Assembly: GCF_007679345.1 (NCBI RefSeq)
Contig: NZ_VEGH01000003.1
Coordinates: 248,001-312,000, forward strand
DNA length: 64,000 nt
Reading direction: 5' to 3'
From: Cellulosimicrobium cellulans
GTDB taxonomy: Bacteria; Actinomycetota; Actinomycetes; Actinomycetales; Cellulomonadaceae
Shown here: piece by piece, positions 57,894-64,000 of the stretch
How positions within the stretch are numbered: position 1 is the stretch's first letter
How the letters are laid out: each line of letters opens with the position of its first letter
The notes under the pieces: generated by a model
The model's input: only the letters and a program-made list of their open reading frames with translations
The model's database searches: none
What the model was told of the DNA's origin: nothing
Program-made: the position numbers and the translations under genes

Positions 57894-59597
57894 TCACACG
57901 GCGTCGGCGTAGCTGTCCACCACCGAGACGTCCAGCGCGAACTCCACCGGCGTCGCCCCGAACAGCAGCCGTCCCGCCTCCACGGCGGACTCGCGCACGG
58001 CCTCGGCCACCTGGTCGGCGACGTCGGCGGGCGCGTGCACCACGATCTCGTCGTGCAGGAAGAACGCCAGGTGCGGCCGCCCGGGCAGCTCCAGCAGCCG
58101 CCGGCGCAGCACCGCCATCCAGCACAGCGCCCACTCGGCGGCGGTCCCCTGGACGACGAAGTTCCGGGTGAACCGCCCCCAGTCGCGGGACCGGCGCCGG
58201 GCGTCGCGCGCGTCCTCGGGGGCGGCGCCCTCGGCGGAGGCGGCCTGCCGGGCGGCGAGCCACGCGGCGCTCGGTGCGGGCGACGACCGGCCGAGCCAGG
58301 TGGTGACCTGCTTGCCGCGCTCCCCCGCCCGCGCGGCCTCCTCCACGAGCGCGACGGCGCGGGGGTAGGCCCGCCCGAGCTGGGGCATGAGGACCGCGCT
58401 CGCGCCGGTGGTCGCCCCGTAGATGGCCCCGAGCATGGCGTACTTGGCCTGCTGGCGGTCCGCGACGATCCCCGCGTCGACGACGGCGGCGTACAGGTCG
58501 GCCTGCCGGCCGGCCGCCGCCATCGCCCCGTCGCCGGACATGGCGGCGAGCACCCGCGGCTCGAGCTGCGCGGCGTCCGCGACGACGAGCCGCCGCCCCG
58601 GGTCGGCCCGGACCGCGTCGCGGATGACGGCGGGCAGCTGCAGGGCGCCGCCACCGCTGCTGGCCCACCGCCCGGTGACCACCCCGCCGGGGACGTAGTC
58701 GGGCCGGAACCGACCCTCGTGCACCCAGCGGTCCAGCCAGGCCCAACCGTTGGCGGACAGCAGCCGCGCGAGCTTCTTGTACTCGAGCAGCGGCTCGCGC
58801 ACGGGGTGGTCGAGCGCGCGGATCTCGGACGTCCGGGTCGACGGGACGTCGAGGCCGGCGGCGCGCAGGGCGCGGAGCAGCTCCGGCTGGGAGTCGGGGT
58901 TGAGCCCGGGCCGGTCGAGGGCGGCGCCGACGCGCTCCGCCAGCGCCGCGAGCCGCTCTGGCCGCGCGCCGTCGCGGGGACGCGGCCCGAGCAGCCCGGT
59001 CAGCAGGGCGTCGTGCAGGTCCGGCCGGAAGGGCAGGCCGTCGTGCCGCATCTCCGCGGCGATGAGGGCGCCGGTGGACTCGGCCGCGAGCAGCAGCCGG
59101 AGCCGGCCGTCGTCGCCCGCCTCGGTGAGGGTCGCGAGCTGGCGGGCGAGCTCGGCGGCGACGTCCGGTGCGGCGTCCGGGACCGCAGCGGGCAGGTCGT
59201 CGAACAGGCTGAGCTCGTCGGCCTCGTGCGGGCCGGTCCCGCCCGCGGCAGCCGCGCGGTCCCACGGGCCCTCCGGCTCGCGGGCCAGGGCCGTCGCCGC
59301 GCACCGGGTCGACCGGCGCAGGATCGTCCGGCACAGCCGCAGGTCGTGCGCGCGCTCGACGCGGACGCCCGCTGCGAGCAGGTCGGGGTACCAGTGCTCC
59401 GTGTCGTCCCACACCCACCGCGGGTGGTCGGCGGCCTCCCGCTCCCCGACGACGCGCGCGAGGTCCTCGCCGGCGACGGGGACCGCCTCACCGACGGCAC
59501 CCGCTTCCGCGGCGGCGGCGTCGCGGGCCTCGCGCAGCAGGACGCCGCCCGGCCGGTCCGGGTCGACGGCGACGAGGACGAGGGGCACGCGTCCCAT
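57894..59597 (-). CDS. Family A DNA polymerase with poorly recognisable exonuclease region
   Basis: A 567-residue polymerase related to the polymerase part of PolA. Motif A reads LVVADAAQLEPRVLA (catalytic Asp kept), motif B RQQAKYAMLGAIYGATTG, and motif C FFLHDEIVVHA (His-Asp-Glu). TGRWASSGGGALQLP is the usual template-contact segment. The N-terminal ~200 residues occupy the exonuclease position, but no DxE or DEDD motifs can be seen, and there is no 5'-nuclease domain. Actinobacterial members are often called bifunctional 3'-5' exonuclease/DNA polymerase. A repair or translesion role is inference. Start is uncertain; ATG 59618 or GTG 59588 are alternatives. Confidence 0.85.
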   Translation of the reverse strand: MGRVPLVLVAVDPDRPGGVLLREARDAAAAEAGAVGEAVPVAGEDLARVVGEREAADHPRWVWDDTEHWYPDLLAAGVRVERAHDLRLCRTILRRSTRCAATALAREPEGPWDRAAAAGGTGPHEADELSLFDDLPAAVPDAAPDVAAELARQLATLTEAGDDGRLRLLLAAESTGALIAAEMRHDGLPFRPDLHDALLTGLLGPRPRDGARPERLAALAERVGAALDRPGLNPDSQPELLRALRAAGLDVPSTRTSEIRALDHPVREPLLEYKKLARLLSANGWAWLDRWVHEGRFRPDYVPGGVVTGRWASSGGGALQLPAVIRDAVRADPGRRLVVADAAQLEPRVLAAMSGDGAMAAAGRQADLYAAVVDAGIVADRQQAKYAMLGAIYGATTGASAVLMPQLGRAYPRAVALVEEAARAGERGKQVTTWLGRSSPAPSAAWLAARQAASAEGAAPEDARDARRRSRDWGRFTRNFVVQGTAAEWALCWMAVLRRRLLELPGRPHLAFFLHDEIVVHAPADVADQVAEAVRESAVEAGRLLFGATPVEFALDVSVVDSYADAV

Positions 59598-59635
59598 TCT
59601 CCCCGCCGGGTCCGACATCGGGCGCCGCGGGGTCC

Positions 59636-59641
59636 TACGCT
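59636..59641 (+). promoter_or_regulatory. -10 hexamer of PAC2 gene
   Basis: TACGCT, 6 bases before ATG 59648. Confidence 0.5.
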
Positions 59642-59647
59642 GGCCCG

Positions 59648-60511
59648 ATGACCGAGCAGGCAGACGCACCGGCAGGGCTCCCGGAGCGGGAGACGATCCT
59701 CCTGGCGGCCTTCGAGGGCTGGAACGACGCCGGGTCGGCGGCCAGCCAGGCGCTGGAGCACCTGCACGAGGCCTGGGGCGCGGAGCAGGTGGACGAGCTC
59801 GACCCCGAGGAGTACCACGACTTCCAGGTGAACCGCCCCGTGGTCGGCGCGGGCGAGGACGGGCGCCGGGAGATCACCTGGCCGACGACGGCGGTCGCGG
59901 TCGCCACCACCCCGAACGCGCGCCGCCAGGTGGTGCTGGTGCACGGCATCGAGCCGTCGATGCGCTGGCGCCGGTACTGCGGCGAGCTGCTCGACATCGC
60001 CGCGGGCCTGCGCGTGACGACCGTCGTGACGCTGGGCGCGCTGCTGGCCGACGTCCCGCACACCCGCCCGATCCCGGTGACCGCCACGAGCGAGGACGAC
60101 GCGGTGCGCGAGGCGCTGGACATGGAGCCGAACTCCTACGAGGGGCCGACCGGCATCGTCGGCGTGCTGCAGCACGAGGCGGCCGCCCGCGGGCTGCGCA
60201 CGGTGTCGCTGTGGGCCGCGGTGCCGCACTACGTGGCGCACCCGCCGTCGCCCAAGGCCACCCTCGCGCTGCTGCACCGGATCGAGGCGCTGACCGGCGA
60301 GCCGATCCCGCTGGGCGACCTGCCCGAGGACGCCGCGGCGTGGCAGGACGGCGTGGACGAGCTCGCGAGCGAGGACTCCGAGATCGCGGAGTACGTGCGC
60401 CAGCTCGAGGAGGCGAAGGACACCGCGGAGCTGCCGGAGGCGTCCGGTGAGGCGATCGCGCAGGAGTTCGAGCGGTACCTGCGGCGCCGCGACAAGGGCA
60501 CCGGGGGCTGA
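59648..60511 (+). CDS. PAC2 family protein
   Basis: A 287-residue protein of the PAC2 (proteasome assembly chaperone 2-like) family: ILLAAFEGWNDAGSAASQALEHL, DFQVNRPVVGAGEDGRREITWPTT, VLVHGIEPSMRWRRYC, VVTLGALLADVPHTRPIPVT and TGIVGVLQHEA. The C-terminus is acidic and helical. Bacterial PAC2 proteins are common in actinobacteria that have proteasomes, although a chaperone role is unproven. It lies in the same region as mshC, as Rv2125 does near Rv2130c. Confidence 0.9.
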   Translation: MTEQADAPAGLPERETILLAAFEGWNDAGSAASQALEHLHEAWGAEQVDELDPEEYHDFQVNRPVVGAGEDGRREITWPTTAVAVATTPNARRQVVLVHGIEPSMRWRRYCGELLDIAAGLRVTTVVTLGALLADVPHTRPIPVTATSEDDAVREALDMEPNSYEGPTGIVGVLQHEAAARGLRTVSLWAAVPHYVAHPPSPKATLALLHRIEALTGEPIPLGDLPEDAAAWQDGVDELASEDSEIAEYVRQLEEAKDTAELPEASGEAIAQEFERYLRRRDKGTGG

Positions 60512-60535
60512 TCCGCCCCCCGGCGCCCGGAGGGC

Positions 60536-60561
60536 CCGCGCAGCCCGGCGCTCCTGCGCGG
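60536..60561 (+). terminator. possible terminator after PAC2 gene
   Basis: Arms CCGCGCAG and CTGCGCGG with a 10-base loop, 25 bases past the stop. Moderate stem only. Confidence 0.4.
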
Positions 60562-60631
60562 CTGCTGTGCAGGTCCCGCGCGCATGCCCGGTCGGGGCGG
60601 TGAACCACCCCCCGACGGGGCGACGCGCGGC

Positions 60632-60637
60632 TAGCGT
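60632..60637 (+). promoter_or_regulatory. -10 hexamer of DUF4232 lipoprotein gene
   Basis: TAGCGT, 7 bases before ATG 60645. Confidence 0.5.
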
Positions 60638-60644
60638 CCGCAGC

Positions 60645-62117
60645 ATGCCCCGCCGCACGCCGTCGCCCGCGCCGCTACCGCGACCTCGCCAGGCCGCCGC
60701 GACCGGTCGGCGCCTCGCCAGGTCCACCGCCGCCCGGTCCACCGCCGCCCGGTCCGCCGCCGCCCGGTCCGCCGCCGCCCGGTCCACCGCCGCCCTGCTG
60801 CTCGCCGTGGCGGTGCTCGCCGGGTGCGACGCGCCCGGCGCACCGGCCCCGGGCGCGGAGGAGGCCGCCGCGCTGGCCGCGACGCTGGCCGACCTCGACG
60901 GGGTGGCCGAGGCGACGGCGGTCGGGTCGGCACCGACCACCGGGGACGAGGGCCGGGCGCGGTCGGCGGTGGACGTGCGGGTCGACGTCCGCACGGCGGC
61001 GGCGGACGCGGCGGAGTTCGGGGCGGTCGCGACGGCGGTCTCGTCCGAGCTGCCCGCGACGCGACGGGTCGTCGCCCGCATCTGGCAGGAGGAGCGCCCG
61101 GGGGTGCCCGCCCTCGCGGTGGAGATCACCGGGGCCGGCGACCGCGGCGCGCGCACGGTGGGCCTCGCGGCCGAGGTGGCCGTGGTCCCCGGGGTGACGG
61201 GGCTGCAGGTCCGGGCGGACGTCGTCAGCGCCTCGGTGGCCGAGGCCGCCTCTTTCCCCGCGCTCGCCGCGGCGGTCCGCCCCGCCCGTGTCCCGACCGC
61301 TCTGCTGACGGCCGCCGACGCGCGCGTCAGCACGTCCGTGGCGCCGCGCCTGCTCGACCCCCGGCTCGCCGGGCTCGTCGCCCGGGTGGACCGGTGGCCC
61401 GGGGTCACGTCCCAGTTCGTCGAGTCCCAGGGCACCGACGAGGCGTGGCTGCGGGTGCAGGTCGAGGGCGACGACACCGTCGAGGAGCTGACCGCCGCGC
61501 TCACCGGTGCCGCGTGGCCGCCGGACGGACCGGTCGTGCACGCGGTGGTGTCGTCGTCGTTCCGGTCGGCGGCCGGCGTCGTCGGCCGCCCCGACCCGCC
61601 GGCCCCGGACCCCGCCGCGGCCGACGGCTCGCCCGCCGGCGGCGCGACCTCGCCCTGGCCCGACGACCCGGCCGCCCCGGCCTGCGCCGGTGCGGACCTC
61701 GACGTCACGCTCGGCGGGTCCGACGCCGCGCTCGGCCACCGCTACCTGCTGCTCACCGCCACCAACACCTCGGCGGCGCCGTGCGCGGTGCAGGGCCGGC
61801 CGGACATCACGTTCGTCCGGGCCTCGGGCACGCCGGTGCCCGACGTGGAGACGGGCACCCCGACCGGCACGCCGGACCCCGCGCGGTACGTCGTCCCGCC
61901 CGGCGGGGCGCTGCACGCCCCGCTGAGCTGGCTCGCCATGTCCACCGCCCTCGACCCCGACGTCACGGAAGTCCTGCGGGTCACGGCGGTCCCGGGCGCC
62001 GAGCCGGACGAGGTGCCGGTCGACCGGGGCGGCCTGGACATCCTGGCGGGCGCCGCGGTGGAGATCGGCGCCTGGGAGCCGGCGCCCGCGGACTGGACGA
62101 CCGAGGGGACGGGCTAG
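60645..62117 (+). CDS. DUF4232 lipoprotein
   Basis: A 490-residue exported protein. The signal has an unusual long basic n-region made of five ARSTA/ARSAA units, then ALLLAVAVLAGC (lipobox) and DAPGAP. The middle (about 70-320) is an Ala/Val-rich alpha-beta region with VDVRVDVRTAAADAAEFGAVATAV. The C-terminal ~150 residues are a DUF4232 domain: CAGADLDVTLGGSDAALGHRYLLLTATNTSAAPCAVQG with its two cysteines. Function unknown; cell-surface location is expected. Confidence 0.8.
   Translation: MPRRTPSPAPLPRPRQAAATGRRLARSTAARSTAARSAAARSAAARSTAALLLAVAVLAGCDAPGAPAPGAEEAAALAATLADLDGVAEATAVGSAPTTGDEGRARSAVDVRVDVRTAAADAAEFGAVATAVSSELPATRRVVARIWQEERPGVPALAVEITGAGDRGARTVGLAAEVAVVPGVTGLQVRADVVSASVAEAASFPALAAAVRPARVPTALLTAADARVSTSVAPRLLDPRLAGLVARVDRWPGVTSQFVESQGTDEAWLRVQVEGDDTVEELTAALTGAAWPPDGPVVHAVVSSSFRSAAGVVGRPDPPAPDPAAADGSPAGGATSPWPDDPAAPACAGADLDVTLGGSDAALGHRYLLLTATNTSAAPCAVQGRPDITFVRASGTPVPDVETGTPTGTPDPARYVVPPGGALHAPLSWLAMSTALDPDVTEVLRVTAVPGAEPDEVPVDRGGLDILAGAAVEIGAWEPAPADWTTEGTG
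60720..60794 (+). repeat. five 15-base tandem repeats in signal-peptide region
   Basis: Unit CGGTCCACCGCCGCC repeated five times with a single-base A/G change in units 3 and 4 and one difference at the start of unit 1. Each unit adds ARSTA or ARSAA before the hydrophobic core. Confidence 0.85.
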
Positions 62118-62171
62118 CTGGCACTGACCCGCGGCGCGTGCGCGCCCGCGAGGCCCGCGACGCCCGGCCCA

Positions 62172-62201
62172 CGGGCCCCGGCCCAGCACCGCCGGGGCCC
62201 G
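62172..62201 (+). terminator. hairpin after DUF4232 gene
   Basis: Perfect 10-base arms (CGGGCCCCGG and complement) with a 10-base loop, about 55 bases past the stop. Confidence 0.55.
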
Positions 62202-62273
62202 GCCCCGGTCGCCGGCGCAGCACCGCCGGACCGCCTCGCGCCGGAACCGCCCCGCGGAGCGCGTCGCCCCCGC

Positions 62274-62279
62274 TAGCAT
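62274..62279 (+). promoter_or_regulatory. -10 hexamer of small lipoprotein gene
   Basis: TAGCAT, 6 bases before ATG 62286. Confidence 0.5.
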
Positions 62280-62285
62280 CCGCGC

Positions 62286-62786
62286 ATGCGAGCGAGACGG
62301 TGGGCCGTGCTGTCCACGACGGTGCTGGGTGCGGCGCTCCTGGGTGCCTGCGGCGCCGCGGGCGGGGGCGACGCCGGCGAGGCCGCGGGCCGTGCGGCCG
62401 GCCCGGCGGCCCAGCCACCCTCGCCGGCTCCCCCGGTGGACGAGGCCGCCGACGACGCCGCCGCCTGCACGGCCTTCGGCGACGTGCTCACGATCATCGA
62501 GAACGCCGACCTCGGCCTCGCGGAGGGCCGGATGGCCGCGCAGGAGCAGCGCGGCTGGTACGAGCTGGCGACGCGCGTGCTCGACCGCCTGCCGTCCGAC
62601 GCCGGCACCGCGGTGCAGACCGCGGTCGGCGCGCTGCAGGCGGCCGCGCCGGCCGTCCCCGCCGGGGCGTTCGCGGAGTCGACGGGCGTGCGCTCGCCCG
62701 CGTGGTCGGCGGCCGAGGTCGACCTCGCCGCCGCGTGCGAGGAGGTCGGCTCGCCGCTGGCGATCCAGGCCTTCACCGGCGGCTGA
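62286..62786 (+). CDS. Small lipoprotein, function unknown
   Basis: A 166-residue protein with signal and lipobox LLGAC, a Gly/Ala/Pro-rich linker, then a helical domain (ACTAFGDVLTIIENADLGLAEGRMAAQEQRGW and later AAEVDLAAACEEVGSPLAIQAF) with two cysteines that could form a disulfide. No family recognised. Lies beside the DUF4232 lipoprotein gene but has its own -10. Confidence 0.7.
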   Translation: MRARRWAVLSTTVLGAALLGACGAAGGGDAGEAAGRAAGPAAQPPSPAPPVDEAADDAAACTAFGDVLTIIENADLGLAEGRMAAQEQRGWYELATRVLDRLPSDAGTAVQTAVGALQAAAPAVPAGAFAESTGVRSPAWSAAEVDLAAACEEVGSPLAIQAFTGG

Positions 62787-62897
62787 CGCGGCCGCGCGGC
62801 GTCGCACGGCGCGGACGGTCGCACGGCGCGGACGCCGACCGGGCGACCCGCCGGGCCCGGACCGCGCGGCACGGCACGGCGCGGCGCCCCGTGGACG

Positions 62898-64000
62898 CTA
62901 GAGCCGCACGCCCAGCAGCGCGTTGACGGCGCGGGCGACGACGCCCGGCGCGCCCTCCTCGACCTCGGCCGCGGGGCCACCGGCCAGCGACGCGTCGGCC
63001 CAGGCGTCCACGGCGCGGAGCGCGCGGGGGGCGTCGAGGTCGTCGGCCAGGGCGGCCCGCACCTCGGCCAGCACCCCGGCCGACGCCGGCCCGCCGTTGC
63101 CGGACACCGCGGAGCGCCACCGGTCGAGCCGGGCCTGCGCGGCGTGCAGGACCTCGTCGGTCCACTCCCAGTCCGCCGCGTAGTGGTGGTCGAGGATGGC
63201 GAGCCGGACGGCCATCGCGTCGACCCCGTCGGCCCGCAGCTGGGACACGAGCACGAGGTTGCCGAGCGACTTGCTCATCTTCTGCCCGTGCAGCCCGACC
63301 ATGCCGGTGTGCACGTGGGTGCGGGCGCCCTCACCGGCGTCGAGCAGCCGGGCGTGCGACGTGCTCATCTCGTGGTGCGGGAACCGCAGGTCGGAGCCGC
63401 CGCCCTGGACGTCGAACGGCAGGCCGATCCCGTCGCGGGCGATGACGGCGCACTCGATGTGCCAGCCCGGGCGGCCGGGGCCGAGGCCGTTGCCGTCCCA
63501 GGACGGCTCACCGGGCCGCGCGGACCGCCAGAGCAGCGGGTCGAGGGGGTCGCGCTTGCCGGGCCGGGCCGGGTCGCCACCGCGCTCGCCGAACAGCGCG
63601 AGCATCTCCGCGCGGTCGAGCCGGGCCACCTGCCCGAACGCCGGGTCGGCGGACAGGTCGGCGTAGACGTCGCCGGCGCCCTCGCCGCTCGCGTCGGGCG
63701 CGCCGACGACGTACGCGGTGCCCGCGGCCAGCATGGCCTCGACGGCGCGCACGACGTCGGGGACGGCCTCGACGGCGCCGGTGTAGACGTCCGGCGGCAC
63801 GACACCGAGCGCCGTCATGTCCTCGAGGTACAGCGCGGTCTGGTCCGCCGCGAGCTCGCGCCAGTCGACGCCCGTGGCCTCGGCGCGCTCGAGCAGCGGG
63901 TCGTCGACGTCGGTCACGTTGGACGCGTGCCGGACGCGCTTGCCCTCGTCGAGCCACCCCCGGACGAGGAGGTCGAACGCGACGTACGTCGCCGCGTGGC
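62898..64000 (-). CDS. mshC: Cysteine:glucosaminyl-inositol ligase MshC, 5' end outside the window
   Basis: MshC joins cysteine to glucosaminyl-inositol using ATP in mycothiol synthesis; it resembles cysteinyl-tRNA synthetase. About 367 residues are present, from near residue 50 of a ~410-residue protein. Visible: [18 protein letters not shown], the zinc/Cys-binding WHIECAVIA and [13 protein letters not shown], then [20 protein letters not shown] with the KMSKS loop. The HIGH motif lies beyond the window edge. MshC, not CysS, is preferred because of the PAC2 context and short C-terminus. Mycothiol production also fits the DinB fusion at 22.5 kb. Confidence 0.9.
   Translation of the reverse strand, partial: HAATYVAFDLLVRGWLDEGKRVRHASNVTDVDDPLLERAEATGVDWRELAADQTALYLEDMTALGVVPPDVYTGAVEAVPDVVRAVEAMLAAGTAYVVGAPDASGEGAGDVYADLSADPAFGQVARLDRAEMLALFGERGGDPARPGKRDPLDPLLWRSARPGEPSWDGNGLGPGRPGWHIECAVIARDGIGLPFDVQGGGSDLRFPHHEMSTSHARLLDAGEGARTHVHTGMVGLHGQKMSKSLGNLVLVSQLRADGVDAMAVRLAILDHHYAADWEWTDEVLHAAQARLDRWRSAVSGNGGPASAGVLAEVRAALADDLDAPRALRAVDAWADASLAGGPAAEVEEGAPGVVARAVNALLGVRL

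Overview
This 64 kb window is very GC-rich, comes from a Gram-positive actinobacterium, and is almost entirely coding. A complete Pup-proteasome locus (dop, pup, prcB, prcA, pafA, with arc/mpa nearby), a mycothiol ligase (mshC), an SCO3242-type UbiA prenyltransferase, a DUF222-HNH gene and many apparently leaderless GTG/ATG starts point to Actinomycetia. Micrococcales, perhaps a Cellulomonas relative, is the best guess but is inference only. No rRNA, tRNA, CRISPR array, insertion sequence or prophage was seen, and no gene-free stretch exceeds 300 bases. Both window ends cut genes: uvrB lacks its 3' end and mshC lacks its 5' end.

Layout. 1-20.4 kb is a conserved housekeeping block: uvrB, a DUF222-HNH gene, pcp-coaE, a small membrane protein, hisF behind an FKBP lipoprotein, then the Pup-proteasome genes, trmI, an M50 protease and a RecB-type nuclease. 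The order from dop to the RecB-like gene, and the later PAC2/mshC pair, recall the Mycobacterium tuberculosis Rv2109c-Rv2130c neighbourhood. Between dop and arc sits a foreign-looking three-gene module: a DUF4956 membrane protein, a VTC (polyphosphate-polymerase-like) domain protein and a Cthe_2159-type beta-helix lipoprotein. 20.6-31.2 kb is a mixed region: a degenerate arginase-fold protein, a HAD phosphatase, a pterin dehydratase-DinB fusion, an ArsR/SRPBCC operon with two well-formed operators, a FUSC transporter, the pit phosphate transporter with a DUF3349 gene, a GNAT enzyme and an RNB ribonuclease.

31.3-40.2 kb holds the most interesting locus. It is an eight-gene minus-strand operon, nearly every junction a 1- to 4-base stop/start overlap, encoding relatives of EboA, EboB (TatD), EboC (UbiA), EboE and EboF. 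It also encodes two sugar-phosphate isomerases and a myo-inositol-phosphate-synthase-like enzyme, which stands where the classical ebo cluster has the sugar-phosphate cyclase EboD. The operon ends in a perfect 42-base palindrome. This looks like a cyclitol/prenyl variant of the ebo metabolite-traffic system.

40.3-54 kb, just upstream, carries a WxL-like secreted protein with a DUF916 partner, a Tat-exported isomerase, a very large secreted sugar dehydrogenase with PKD/Ig-like domains, a Gfo/Idh/MocA oxidoreductase and a ribose-type ABC importer. A divergent ROK repressor flanks it, with operator-like repeats in the shared promoter region. Together these look like a sugar or cyclitol capture and conversion locus feeding the ebo-like operon, although terminators separate several units.

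54-64 kb contains a possibly frameshifted DUF6338 gene, a glycosylase-like protein, a TetR-EamA pair with a clear operator, a family A DNA polymerase, PAC2, two lipoproteins and mshC. Gene control appears to rely heavily on leaderless transcripts: sixteen starts have a TANNNT hexamer 6-7 bases upstream.
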